56,872 nucleotides of DNA from Pseudomonas syringae pv. cilantro. GTDB taxonomy: Bacteria; Pseudomonadota; Gammaproteobacteria; Pseudomonadales; Pseudomonadaceae. Where the stretch lies: the NCBI RefSeq assembly GCF_001293775.1, contig NZ_LGLN01000010.1, positions 42,864 through 99,735 on the forward strand, in the 5' to 3' direction. The position numbers were made by a program, and so were the translations under genes. The notes below the pieces were generated by a model that did no database searches, was not told the origin of the DNA, and was given only the letters and a program-made list of their open reading frames with translations. This document shows, piece by piece, positions 1 to 8,461 of the stretch (its first letter is position 1; every line of letters starts with the position of its first letter).

Positions 1-306
1 TTGTCCGCTATATCTCGGTTTTCGTAGGAGCGGACTTGTCCGCGAACTGCCGGGAACCGGCAGCGAAAGCAGCCGCCTAGGTGCACCAGATACAACCAAG
101 GTGGCCGGTTTTGGGCCGCTTCGCAGCCCATCGCGAACAAGCGAAGCGTCGCCCGGTCCGCCCACAGGGGCCAGTGTCGGGCTCGGGGCAGTGGCGCATA
201 AAGCTCAGGTCTCCCACAGGGTGCCATGTGTGCCCGGTAAATGTGGGAGTGACCGGGGCGGCGATCCGCATTGCTCACGAAGAGGCCGGTGCAGCCGCTT
301 GATGTA
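1..306. repeat. Intergenic region with REP-like palindromes
   Basis: No gene is supported here. Around 28-50 there is a short palindrome (GCGGACTTGTCCGC) within the GTAGGAGCGGACTTG context typical of Pseudomonas REP elements. Around 119-165 there is a related REP-type stretch with AAGCGAAGCGTCGCCCGG, which recurs at 36127-36143. The frames that stay open across this stretch look like products of GC-rich composition. The region lies downstream of davA. Confidence 0.6.
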
Positions 307-1113
307 TCAGTGTCGTGCCCGGGTCAGTGACGTATAAAGCTCAGGTCTTCGATCAACAAAGTAGTCGTTCACCATCTTGGTCTGCGTCAGCAGTGCCTTG
401 TCCAGTGTGCCGATCATCAGTGTTTCATCCTGACCCGCCAGCAGCGGGCGGCTGCCATCGGGTGCGCAGATGCTGCTGAGTCCGCAGTAACGAATCTCGC
501 CCTCGCTGCCGCAGTAGTTGGCGTACACCAGGTAACAATGATTCTCGAACGCTCGCGCCCGCACGGTTACGTCGCAGACGAAGTCGTAAGGCAGCATGTT
601 CGCCGTCGGCACCAGAATCAGTTCGGCACCTGCCAAGGCCAGGCGGCGGGTGTTTTCGGGGAACTCAACGTCGTAACAAATCAGCAGGCCGAGGCGCCAG
701 CCGTTCAGCTCGACCACCGGGAAGTGATCATCGCCTGCCGTGAACATCGACTTGTCCAGGTCAGCAAACAGATGCGTCTTGCGGTAATTGCACAGGCGGG
801 TGCCTTTGCTGTCGATCAACTGCACGGCGTTGTAAATCTGTTGATCAGCGCCGCGCTCCGGATAGCCATACAGGATGGCGATACCGTTGGCCTGGGCAAT
901 GGCAGCAATATGAGTCGCTGCCGGTCCGTCTTGCGCCTGTGCCCGTTCACTGACCGCCTGTGCGCCGATGTTATAGCCGGTCAGAAACATTTCCGGACAG
1001 ATCAGCAACTGTGCACCCTGTGCGGCGGCGTTGACAGCCTGTTGTTCCAGACGAGCCAGATTGCCGCTGATGTCCAGCGGCAATGGCGGGCATTGATACA
1101 GCGCAATTCGCAT
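307..1113 (-). CDS. davA: 5-aminovaleramidase (delta-aminovaleramidase), nitrilase superfamily
   Basis: Predicted to hydrolyse 5-aminopentanamide to 5-aminovalerate and ammonia, the second step of the L-lysine monooxygenase route, in the cytoplasm. The 268-residue protein is one carbon-nitrogen hydrolase domain. The catalytic triad is visible as Glu41 (CPEMFLTGYN), Lys112 (NYRKTHLF) and Cys146 (LLICYDVEFPE). Length and the start MRIALYQ agree with DavA of P. putida as I remember it. It lies 17 bases after davB on the same strand and is almost certainly co-transcribed. Nitrilases are hard to assign by sequence alone, but the davB neighbour makes this call firm. Confidence 0.92.
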   Translation of the reverse strand: MRIALYQCPPLPLDISGNLARLEQQAVNAAAQGAQLLICPEMFLTGYNIGAQAVSERAQAQDGPAATHIAAIAQANGIAILYGYPERGADQQIYNAVQLIDSKGTRLCNYRKTHLFADLDKSMFTAGDDHFPVVELNGWRLGLLICYDVEFPENTRRLALAGAELILVPTANMLPYDFVCDVTVRARAFENHCYLVYANYCGSEGEIRYCGLSSICAPDGSRPLLAGQDETLMIGTLDKALLTQTKMVNDYFVDRRPELYTSLTRARH

Positions 1114-1130
1114 GACGTTTTCCTTGGTTG

Positions 1131-2810
1131 TCAGTCAGCCAGCGCAATCGGGCCGATTTCATGAAACACGTCGCCAGGGCCGGGGTTGCTGGCGTGGGTC
1201 TTGCCGCCAAAGTGATTCATGATGCCCCATACGGCATTCAGCGACGTCTGCACTGCGCCTTCGACCCAGGCGGGTGTCCAGGACACATCGTCACCGGCGA
1301 TGAACAGGCCGCGCTGTTCGCTGGGCATGTCCTGCTGCATGAAGTGCGCGTACATGCGCTGGTTATAACGGTAATGCCCCGGCAGCGCACCTTTGAATGC
1401 GCCGAGGAAGTGCGGGTCGGCTTCCCACGACACAGTGATCGGATCACCGATGATGCGCGCGGCAATATCGACTTTCGGGTAAATCTTCTTCAGCGCATCG
1501 AGCGCCAGCTTCACGCGCTTGTCGATAGGCTGCGGGAGCATTTTCAGCGCGTCGCTCATCCACGAGTAAGACAGGCAAATCACCCCTGGCTTGTCGTCGC
1601 CGTTATCGAACAGATAGGTGCCGCGGGTCAGGCGGTCGGTGAGGGTCATGCTCATCACGTCGCGACCGGTTTCCGGGTCTTTGTCCTTCCAGAACGGGCG
1701 GTCGACCATGACGAACGTCTTCGATGACTGCATGTAACGCGTGCGGTCCAGCGCCATCCACATCTTCTGCGAAAACAGCGATTCCTCGCACTCGATCTGA
1801 GTGGTCAGCAGCCAGCTCTGGCAGGTGGTCAGCACCGCCGCGTATTGTCGGGTGTCGCCCCAGTTATCGGTCACGCTGAAGTTACCATCCTCGGCCCGCG
1901 CAATACGCTTGACGCCGGTACGCGGTGCGCCACGGTGCAGCGACGACAGGCTGGTGCCTTTGGGCCAGTGCGCGCAGCGTTCCGGCACGTGGTTCCACAA
2001 CCCGACCGGCACTTGCTGCACGCCGCCGACGATCAGATGCTGGTGCTCGTCGCAGTTGGTCATGACGACGCGGAAGATTTCCAGCATCGAATTGGGAAAA
2101 TCCGAATCCCAGCCGCCAGTGCCGAAACCGACCTGGCCGAACACTTCGCGATGGTAGAACGACAATTTGGCAAAGGCTTCGGAGGTTGCGACAAAATCAT
2201 AGAACGTGCGGTCGTCCCACAGCGGCACCAGCGTGTTCCACAGGGCCTTGAGACGTGGCACGTCGCGGTCACGGATCGCTTGCTGGATATCGGCGAATTG
2301 CGAGCCGCTTTCCAGTGCATCGGCCCAGGCGTCAGCGACTTCCTGAAACAGCGCGGGCAGGTCCGAAAGCATCTGCGCGTAATACGTGGTGCCTTCCAGG
2401 TCGATGACGGTACTGCCTGACGCCGCTGTCAACGGGTTGGGAAACGGCCTGGACTCCAGGCCCAGCTTGTCGACGTAATGAAAGAACGCCGTCGAGGACA
2501 CCGGAAAGCGCATGCCGCCCAGTTCGGCCACGATGCCCTTGGCGCCTTCGAACTCTTGCGAGCGCAGACGACCGCCCATTTTCGAGGCCTCGTAGACGAC
2601 CGGCTTAAGGCCCATCTTCATCAATTCATAAGCCGCCACCAGCCCGGCGATGCCGGCACCGACAATCGCCACTTCCGCGCCATGATGTTCTGCTGGAATG
2701 CTGCCCAGGCCTTTCGGGTGCTCGATCCAGTCATCGAAAGCGAAGGGAAAATCCGGGCCGAACATCGTGATCGGTTTTTTGCCATTGGCGGGGTGACGAT
2801 TGTTTTTCAT
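1131..2810 (-). CDS. davB: L-lysine 2-monooxygenase (FAD-dependent amine oxidase)
   Basis: Converts L-lysine with O2 to 5-aminopentanamide, CO2 and water, feeding DavA. The 559-residue sequence begins with a short tail, then the FAD-binding GAGIAG motif (residues 51-56), a second dinucleotide-fold segment (VVYEASKMGGRLRS) and the C-terminal FAD motif region near GLFIAGDDVSWTPAWVEGA. It closely resembles P. putida DavB along its length. The related tryptophan 2-monooxygenase IaaM has the same fold and length, but the davA partner and the N-terminal sequence favour lysine. An Lrp-type regulator gene lies upstream in the same orientation, and a palindrome at 2901-2913 is a candidate operator. 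Confidence 0.92.
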   Translation of the reverse strand: MKNNRHPANGKKPITMFGPDFPFAFDDWIEHPKGLGSIPAEHHGAEVAIVGAGIAGLVAAYELMKMGLKPVVYEASKMGGRLRSQEFEGAKGIVAELGGMRFPVSSTAFFHYVDKLGLESRPFPNPLTAASGSTVIDLEGTTYYAQMLSDLPALFQEVADAWADALESGSQFADIQQAIRDRDVPRLKALWNTLVPLWDDRTFYDFVATSEAFAKLSFYHREVFGQVGFGTGGWDSDFPNSMLEIFRVVMTNCDEHQHLIVGGVQQVPVGLWNHVPERCAHWPKGTSLSSLHRGAPRTGVKRIARAEDGNFSVTDNWGDTRQYAAVLTTCQSWLLTTQIECEESLFSQKMWMALDRTRYMQSSKTFVMVDRPFWKDKDPETGRDVMSMTLTDRLTRGTYLFDNGDDKPGVICLSYSWMSDALKMLPQPIDKRVKLALDALKKIYPKVDIAARIIGDPITVSWEADPHFLGAFKGALPGHYRYNQRMYAHFMQQDMPSEQRGLFIAGDDVSWTPAWVEGAVQTSLNAVWGIMNHFGGKTHASNPGPGDVFHEIGPIALAD

Positions 2811-2900
2811 GACTGACCTTGGTGGGCAACGGCGAAAAACGACAGTCTAGAGAAGGGGGCGCACGTTAATAAGACGCAAAGTGTCGTCGATGTGATGTTT

Positions 2901-2913
2901 ATTTAGGCTAAAT
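2901..2913. promoter_or_regulatory. Candidate Lrp-type operator upstream of davB
   Basis: The palindrome ATTTAG-G-CTAAAT sits 91 bases before the davB start, in the 151-bp gap between the regulator gene and davB. AT-rich palindromes of this size are typical Lrp/AsnC family sites. Binding is inferred only from symmetry and position. Confidence 0.35.
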
Positions 2914-2961
2914 GACGAAGGCTTATTACGAACTGTACGTTTCAGCAGCATTCTTTATGCA

Positions 2962-3429
2962 TCAGACTGGCTGCCCGCGATCAATCTTGCTGCTGAGGAT
3001 GATCGATGTGGTGGTTTTTTCGACGCCATCCACGCTGCCAATCAGGTCGAGCAGCTCATCCAGTTGTTCCGGGGAATCAGTGCGCAGCCAGGCCACGTAA
3101 TCGAACTCGCCACTGACCGCGCACAACTGCTGAACCTGGGCCATCGCACTCAAGCGCCGCAGCACTTCCTTGCCTGAACGCGGTTGCACAGTAATGCCGA
3201 CATACGCTTGCAACCCGCCATCGACCACGCGCTGGCCCAGGCGCACGCCGTAACCGGTGATGACCTTGCTGCTTTCCAGTCGCGCCAGCCGCGAGGTGAC
3301 GGTGGTGCGTGCGATGCCCAGCTGGCGAGCCAGCATGGCTACGCTTTCGCGCGCGTTGATTTGCAAGGCGGCGATCAATTTTCGATCAATTTCATCCAGC
3401 GCAGGCGGGCGGGTGTCAGGCACGGGCAT
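2962..3429 (-). CDS. Lrp/AsnC family transcriptional regulator
   Basis: A 155-residue DNA-binding regulator. The N-terminal winged helix-turn-helix is residues about 10-65 (ARQLGIARTTVTSRLARLE). The C-terminal ligand-binding RAM/ACT-like domain follows (about 75-150; VQQLCAVSGEFDYVAWLRTDSP). Family members sense amino acids as oligomers. Its position 151 bp upstream of davB, same strand, suggests control of lysine catabolism; this is inference. It starts 3 bp beyond the stop of the FUSC gene, so the two are probably co-transcribed. Confidence 0.9.
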   Translation of the reverse strand: MPVPDTRPPALDEIDRKLIAALQINARESVAMLARQLGIARTTVTSRLARLESSKVITGYGVRLGQRVVDGGLQAYVGITVQPRSGKEVLRRLSAMAQVQQLCAVSGEFDYVAWLRTDSPEQLDELLDLIGSVDGVEKTTTSIILSSKIDRGQPV

Positions 3430-3432
3430 TCC

Positions 3433-4509
3433 TTAAAACTTCCAGCGCTTGGCGGTCTTGGCAAGACGCGCCTGCAAGTCGTCCAGGTTGTGCGCCAGTT
3501 GCTGGGTCATCAAGTGGTAGCCCATCAGTTCGGCAGGGATGAGTGGCTGCAGCGCTGGCGCTTCCGGGGGTTCTGTCGTGCGAGCCAGACGCTCGGTCGC
3601 GCCGGTTTGCAAGGCGCGGGCCATGCCTATCAGTTGGCGGCGGATCTGCCGGTAATCGGCGTCCAGCGATGCCTTCAACGACTCGTCAGCGATCTGATTC
3701 AGGTTCGCAGGTCGAATATTGGCGAGGATTTCCAGCGTGCTCAGGCACATGCGGAAATGCCCCTGAATGGCGTCCAGCTCGACCATGGACATCTTCACTT
3801 CCTTGGACACCGACGGCAGCAGCGAGCGCAATTGCAGCATGGTGGCGTTGAGCCTGGCGGTCAGTTTCAAGTGCTCGTCGGCGGTGACCGGCTGGCCCTG
3901 CACGATGCGCCCGTAAACTTTGGCACAATCACGCAGGCCGCTGGCCAGGTTGTAGCGCCAGGAAAACACCGCGTACAACGGCAGCGCGAACGAGAACGCC
4001 AGCGCCAACGCGATACCGATCAGGATGTCGACGGTGCGCCACAGCCCGTCGCTGATCGGGTTGTAACCGTGGCCGGCCACGATGAACAGCGTGATCGCCG
4101 ACAGCAACGCGGTATACCCGCCCTTGCCGATGGCGTGATAAGCAAAGAAACCGCACATTACCGACATCATCGCGTAGGTCAGTAGCGGCATTTCCAGATA
4201 ACCCTGCTGCACCACCACAATCAGCCCGAGCCCGGCACCGATCAGCGTTCCGTAGGCCCGCTCGACCGATTTCTTGCCGATATTGCCGTGGTGCTGCAAA
4301 CCACCGATCACGATCAACATGGTCACCGACGCCCACTCGCCATGCGGCAGGTTGAGGCCCGTGGTCAGGAGGATGGTCACCAGCAACCCCACGGCAATCC
4401 GCGCCGCATGGATCAGCCGCGCATGCCGATAACGGCGGTACGGGTCCAGCAAAGGACGCAGAACAGGGCGAAGCCAGGAGGGTATGAAAGCAGAGCGCGA
4501 ATTCGTCAT
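3433..4509 (-). CDS. FUSC family inner-membrane protein
   Basis: A 358-residue membrane protein of the fusaric-acid-resistance/aromatic acid exporter type (FUSC). Hydrophobic segments follow one another between about residues 38 and 190 (VGLLVTILLTTG, LIGAGLGLIVVV, MSVMCGFFAYHAI, LLSAITLFIVAG, ILIGIALALAFSF), then a long soluble, helix-rich C-terminal half. I chose MTNSRSAF at 4509 as the start because the first membrane helix follows normally; a longer frame reaches 4578 but adds an unlikely tail. The substrate is unknown. It precedes the Lrp-type gene by 3 bp. Confidence 0.8.
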   Translation of the reverse strand: MTNSRSAFIPSWLRPVLRPLLDPYRRYRHARLIHAARIAVGLLVTILLTTGLNLPHGEWASVTMLIVIGGLQHHGNIGKKSVERAYGTLIGAGLGLIVVVQQGYLEMPLLTYAMMSVMCGFFAYHAIGKGGYTALLSAITLFIVAGHGYNPISDGLWRTVDILIGIALALAFSFALPLYAVFSWRYNLASGLRDCAKVYGRIVQGQPVTADEHLKLTARLNATMLQLRSLLPSVSKEVKMSMVELDAIQGHFRMCLSTLEILANIRPANLNQIADESLKASLDADYRQIRRQLIGMARALQTGATERLARTTEPPEAPALQPLIPAELMGYHLMTQQLAHNLDDLQARLAKTAKRWKF

Positions 4510-4816
4510 GCGTAAAGAGACCGCGAGGGTGGGGAAGAAATCCCTGATTGGATGATGGTATTGCTCAGTAAGCCACATTTGCCGGGAGTTGGGTCGGGAT
4601 TGTTGGCTATCAGCGTCAATGGAATCGTCAGATCACGCCGTAGGAACAACGTGCCAGGCATAGTAGGGAGCGATTTTGAGATCCGTTAAAGTGCCTTGAT
4701 ATGTAACTTTATGGCAGTTAAGGTGTTATTTAATGATCTATTATTTTCACGTTTTTGAATGCAGTCGTGCTACGTTGTGAATCTTCGTCCCCGCGTGTTC
4801 TCGCCGGTAACTGCTG
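4510..4816. other. Divergent intergenic region before hipBA-1
   Basis: This gap separates the FUSC gene (minus) from the first hipBA pair (plus). From about 4690 to 4760 it is clearly more AT-rich than its surroundings, with TATTAT-like candidate -10 hexamers near 4739. I could not define a convincing operator. No open frame here is supported. Confidence 0.4.
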
Positions 4817-5140
4817 ATGAAAGCTTTTTTCCCCGTTCAATGCACCGACACGCTGTTGCGGATAGCGCTGCTGGTGAAGCAGGCCCGGCTGCAACAAGGC
4901 GTCCGTCAGATCGACCTCGCCGAGCGGCTGGGGATTTCGCTGCGCACATTTCGTCGCATCGAAGCCGGTAGTGCGGAGGGTGTATCACTGCGCGACTTCA
5001 TGCTGGTGGTCTGGGGCCTGGGCGTGTCGGAACGCCTGTTCCAAGGGCTGAGGGAAGATACCTCGTTCAGTGTCGAGCAACTGGAGGCCGCTGAACGCAG
5101 GCGGGTGCGTTTGCCTGGAAACAAGCCGGAGGATTTTTGA
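4817..5140 (+). CDS. HipB-type XRE-family antitoxin/repressor (pair 1)
   Basis: A 107-residue Cro/CI-type helix-turn-helix protein (helices near residues 20-70; RQIDLAERLGISLRTFRRIE), with an extended C-terminal tail ending GNKPEDF. By family it neutralises the HipA kinase encoded next door and represses the operon. The stop codon overlaps the hipA start (TGATG), which implies translational coupling. It differs clearly in length and sequence from the second HipB at 10558, so the two modules are not a recent duplication. Confidence 0.85.
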   Translation: MKAFFPVQCTDTLLRIALLVKQARLQQGVRQIDLAERLGISLRTFRRIEAGSAEGVSLRDFMLVVWGLGVSERLFQGLREDTSFSVEQLEAAERRRVRLPGNKPEDF

Positions 5141-6366
5141 TGGCTCAGGCCTATATCTACATGGAGTGCCCTGTCAGCGGGCAGACTCTCACGCTGGGCA
5201 AGCTGACGATTCAGGCCGGTGTCGGAACGTTTCAGTACTCACCTGACGCGGTGCAGGCGAATATCTGGGTACCTGATCCATTCAGGTATCCATTGTCTGC
5301 GCGTTCTTATTCTGTAACGAAAAATGCTGGCGTGCCCGGCTTTATCGACGACGCCATGCCTGATGGCTGGGGAGAGCGGCTCTTGCATCGAGTCGAAAAG
5401 GGCCCTCTGGATGCTATTCAACTGCTGCTCAAATCCCCGAACGGCGACAGAGCGGGCAATATCATGGCCGGCGTGGCTCGCGAGCCGCAGCCTGGTCTGG
5501 GCCTGACGCCGCCGAAAGCTCTGCACGCCAGAGGTCTTGATCAGTTCATCGAGGCTTGCGAAGCAATCTATGACAGCCAGCTGGGTGCCGATCAGCTGGA
5601 AGCCTTGAGGGTCAGGGATCAGCGATCCTCGGCGGGTGGTGCTCGTCCAAAGCGCACTTATCTGGGGGATCGAAAACTGATTCTGGCCAAGCCCCGGGAC
5701 GCGTTTGATCATTATGATCTGCCCTCTGTGGAACACGCCTGCATGACATTCGCAGGGCTTAAAGGCCTTCAAGCGGCCAATACCTCTGTCTACCGTGGCG
5801 AAAAAATCAATACGCTTCTGGTCGAGCGCTTCGACCGGATGTTTGACGAGCAGACCGGCCGTTTCCGGCGACTACCAATGCTCAGTGGGCTGACCTTGCT
5901 GGATGCCGAGTGGAAAGCGCTTAACCATCCGGATTGGCAATACGCGGCACTCGCTGACGAGCTTTATCGTCGGGGTGCTCCGGATCAGGACCGGCGAGAG
6001 CTGTATCAGCGCATGGCCTATAACGTGCTGGTCGGCAATGCCGATGACCACCCCCGCAATCACGCGGTTATCTGGAAAGACGGTACCTGGCGGCTGTCGC
6101 CCATGTACGACGTGCTACCGATTCTGGATGAAGGGCCTGCTCAGGCACTTGCCATGTCGGTGGGTATCGAAGGACCGCGTCTCAACCGAGGCAACCTGCT
6201 GAGTCAGCACCTGCACTTTGGTCTGACCAAGTCAGAAGCAGAGGCCGTTCTGGATGAAGTGGCGGCGTGGGAGGCTGAACTGCATGACTACTACAGCCAA
6301 TTCCTGGCCGGAGCGGAACTGGATGCGGCGGTCAATGCAACCAGTGGGGCACGCCTGAAGCGTTAG
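5140..6366 (+). CDS. HipA-family serine/threonine kinase toxin (pair 1)
   Basis: A 408-residue HipA-like kinase. By family it phosphorylates a translation factor such as glutamyl-tRNA synthetase and causes growth arrest. Visible parts: an N-terminal HipA domain (about 15-110), the Gly-rich loop SSAGGARPK where HipA proteins autophosphorylate, the catalytic GNADDHPRNH motif and a metal-binding segment (SPMYDVLP). The ATG at 5140 is preferred over a TTG one codon earlier: it has the ribosome-binding sequence CCGGAGGA six bases upstream and overlaps the hipB stop. Its stop is 3 bp from the convergent NERD gene. Confidence 0.88.
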   Translation: MAQAYIYMECPVSGQTLTLGKLTIQAGVGTFQYSPDAVQANIWVPDPFRYPLSARSYSVTKNAGVPGFIDDAMPDGWGERLLHRVEKGPLDAIQLLLKSPNGDRAGNIMAGVAREPQPGLGLTPPKALHARGLDQFIEACEAIYDSQLGADQLEALRVRDQRSSAGGARPKRTYLGDRKLILAKPRDAFDHYDLPSVEHACMTFAGLKGLQAANTSVYRGEKINTLLVERFDRMFDEQTGRFRRLPMLSGLTLLDAEWKALNHPDWQYAALADELYRRGAPDQDRRELYQRMAYNVLVGNADDHPRNHAVIWKDGTWRLSPMYDVLPILDEGPAQALAMSVGIEGPRLNRGNLLSQHLHFGLTKSEAEAVLDEVAAWEAELHDYYSQFLAGAELDAAVNATSGARLKR

Positions 6367-6369
6367 CAC

Positions 6370-7005
6370 TCATCCTCGACGCTTGAGATTTCGCACGTGT
6401 TCACGATGAGTGGCGCGGTTGGGTACGCGTCGACCAGCTTGCAGTGCGTTCACTAGTGCATCTACCTGCGCTTCACTGAATACCGGCTGCTGGAATGAGC
6501 GGATGTAGCGAATGAAGCCCGCGCCATGCGTCACGTTCATCGGCATTGGTGTCTTGAACGTGCTTTCGCCCATAAAACTGATGACCGAGTGCAGGCATGC
6601 CATGTTTACGCCGAGAGTCGCCTCCAGCGCCTTGAGGTGTTTGTAGTTCTGCCGTAACGGGTTCTGAAACCTGAAGGTCTGTCGGTAGATTTTCTGCGTC
6701 CATTGCGGCTGCTTTTCGCTACCAAAAATCCAGCCACGTATGTTCTTGGTTTCCAGCACAAAGATGCCGTAGGGCGAGATAAACACATGATCGATCTGGG
6801 TTGTGCCGTCTGCTGTGTCCAGGGTGACATTGTGCAGGCGGCGATAGACTGTCTTGTCCAGTTTCCAGTGAGCAAGCAGGCGCACCCATAACTCACCGAG
6901 ATGACCTTTGGTCTGTGATGATTTGAGCAGCGCCAGCACTAACAAGGCAGGAGCTAGCCAGGTCAGAATATTGATGACGGGGGCGAAGATAGCGCTGTAA
7001 TTCAC
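6370..7005 (-). CDS. NERD (nuclease-related) domain membrane-anchored protein
   Basis: A 211-residue protein with one N-terminal membrane helix (about residues 7-28, INILTWLAPALLVLALL) and a NERD domain. The restriction-endonuclease-like core shows Asp72 (TQIDHVFIS) and Glu85-x-Lys87 (VLETKN), the pattern of active PD-(D/E)xK enzymes. The biological role is unknown; NERD proteins often sit in accessory and defence-type regions. It is convergent with hipA-1, three bases apart, and 63 bp downstream of fic. Confidence 0.8.
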   Translation of the reverse strand: MNYSAIFAPVINILTWLAPALLVLALLKSSQTKGHLGELWVRLLAHWKLDKTVYRRLHNVTLDTADGTTQIDHVFISPYGIFVLETKNIRGWIFGSEKQPQWTQKIYRQTFRFQNPLRQNYKHLKALEATLGVNMACLHSVISFMGESTFKTPMPMNVTHGAGFIRYIRSFQQPVFSEAQVDALVNALQAGRRVPNRATHREHVRNLKRRG

Positions 7006-7068
7006 GGGGAGTCCTTTCCATGGCGTTCATGTAGGTCCGACAGGTTTTCGGAGCCGAAGCGCAATTCT

Positions 7069-8199
7069 TTAAAGTGCAGCGCTATTGATCTGATAACGCG
7101 TACTACGCCCGCCGCCCGGAAGGCGCGTCAGGCAGTTTTTGGCGAGCAGGTCACTAAGGTGGCGCGTAGCCGTCGCTTTGGAGACCTTGGCCACCGCCTG
7201 ATACTGCGCCGCACTGATACCCTCTTCAAAGCCGCGCTCGCCACCGTCAAGCAGGCGGTTCAGGACTTTGACCTGTTCGGCGGACAGGCCATCGCCGCTG
7301 TGCAGTTGCCAGAAACGTGTCTTGGCCAGTACGCGTTCAACGCGAGCCAGAGCACGCTCAATGCTGCGCAGTAATGTGCGCAGGAACCATTCCAGCCACT
7401 CGGTTATATCGGTTGTGCTTTTCTGGCTCGCTTCCAGGACCTGGTAGTAGCCGGCCCGATCTTCAAGGATGCTGACTGACATCGCGTACAGCCGAATGGC
7501 CTGCTGATCGCCTTGAGCCAATGCGAGGTCGGTCAGTGCCCGGGTCAGGCGACCATTGCCGTCGTCGAATGGATGCAGCGTGACGAACCAGAAGTGCGCG
7601 ATGCCTGCACGCACGAAAGGGTCGATGGCCGTGTCATCGCGACTGGTGGCGAACCATTCAAGAAAACTGTCCAGTTGCTGCGCAAGCAGCGTTCGAGGCG
7701 GTGCTTCGAAATGCACCGTGGGTCGATCAAGTCTGCCCGAAACGACCTGCATGGGCTCTTCGCCACGCAACTGGCCGACCTGAACGCGGGCGGATACGAA
7801 ACCGTCCTCTGCCGGGAAAAGCCAGTGATGCCAGTCATACAAACGCTGAAGGTCAAGTGGCTGAGCATGTCTGAGCGTGGCATCCAGCATCAGCTCCGCG
7901 AGCCCTTCGCTGCGAGGACCGGTTTTGCCGTTATCAACAAGGCCCAGCCGACGGGCCAGCGAAGACCTGACAGACTCCACATTCAATAGCTCGCCTTCGA
8001 TGGCGGACGACGTGACAATATTCTGTAACAGGGTATCCAGACCTTCCTGCACCTCGGCATCGCCGCCCACTGCACCGCTCATACCCAGCAGGCGTCCCTG
8101 AGCCTTGGCACATTCGCGCAACAACGGCGCGAGATGCTCGCTGTCCCAGCTGAAATGCGGCCAATCGGGTTGTTGCCAGATCCAGAGATGTTCAGACAT
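7069..8199 (-). CDS. Fic family protein with N-terminal inhibitory helix and C-terminal winged helix
   Basis: A 376-residue Fic protein, probably an AMP transferase acting on a protein target. Visible parts: the class II self-inhibition motif S64-xxx-E68-G69 (SSAIEG) in the N-terminal domain, the Fic active-site motif HPFDDGNGR (209-217), and a C-terminal winged helix-turn-helix (about 315-375; VSKATATRHLSDLLAKN) that should bind DNA. I chose MSEHLWIW at 8199; the frame extends to 8280, but four operator-like repeats occupy that stretch. The inhibitory motif means no separate antitoxin gene is needed. The target is unknown. Confidence 0.88.
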   Translation of the reverse strand: MSEHLWIWQQPDWPHFSWDSEHLAPLLRECAKAQGRLLGMSGAVGGDAEVQEGLDTLLQNIVTSSAIEGELLNVESVRSSLARRLGLVDNGKTGPRSEGLAELMLDATLRHAQPLDLQRLYDWHHWLFPAEDGFVSARVQVGQLRGEEPMQVVSGRLDRPTVHFEAPPRTLLAQQLDSFLEWFATSRDDTAIDPFVRAGIAHFWFVTLHPFDDGNGRLTRALTDLALAQGDQQAIRLYAMSVSILEDRAGYYQVLEASQKSTTDITEWLEWFLRTLLRSIERALARVERVLAKTRFWQLHSGDGLSAEQVKVLNRLLDGGERGFEEGISAAQYQAVAKVSKATATRHLSDLLAKNCLTRLPGGGRSTRYQINSAAL

Positions 8200-8216
8200 T
8201 GGACGTACCTGTGCAG

Positions 8217-8279
8217 TGAGCCGAATGAGCGTGTTAATCGGCTCATAGGGTGAGCCGATTGTGCGTGCTATTCGGCTCA
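8217..8279. promoter_or_regulatory. Four alternating TGAGCCGAWT operator-like sites upstream of fic
   Basis: Four copies of one 10-mer lie directly before the fic start: TGAGCCGAAT (8217-8226), AATCGGCTCA (8236-8245), TGAGCCGATT (8251-8260) and ATTCGGCTCA (8270-8279). Sites 2 and 3 form a perfect inverted pair around 5 bp; sites 1 and 4 form an outer perfect pair. The arrangement looks like a cooperative operator. The winged-helix domain of Fic itself is the obvious candidate binder. Confidence 0.6.
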
Positions 8280-8347
8280 TCTTCCAGACTTGCTTTCAGA
8301 GACTGGAAAATCTCAGGTTCTGATATCCCTTTTTCGCCGCCGTTCAA

Positions 8348-8375
8348 GGAACCTTGCCCGGCTTCCTGCCACTCA
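8348..8375 (+). promoter_or_regulatory. hrp box (HrpL promoter) before the M20 peptidase-GNAT pair
   Basis: GGAACC-N15-CCACTCA matches the P. syringae HrpL sigma-factor consensus GGAACC-N15/16-CCACNNA at every defined position. It ends 86 bases before the peptidase start, in the right orientation. The presumed leader RNA contains a 7-bp hairpin (CCCGTCA/TGACGGG, 8392-8414). Confidence 0.8.
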
Positions 8376-8461
8376 GGACGCCACAATAAGGCCCGTCATG
8401 GATAATCTGACGGGTTCTTCGGCACAATGGCTCGACACCACAAAAGCGGACACTATCCAGC

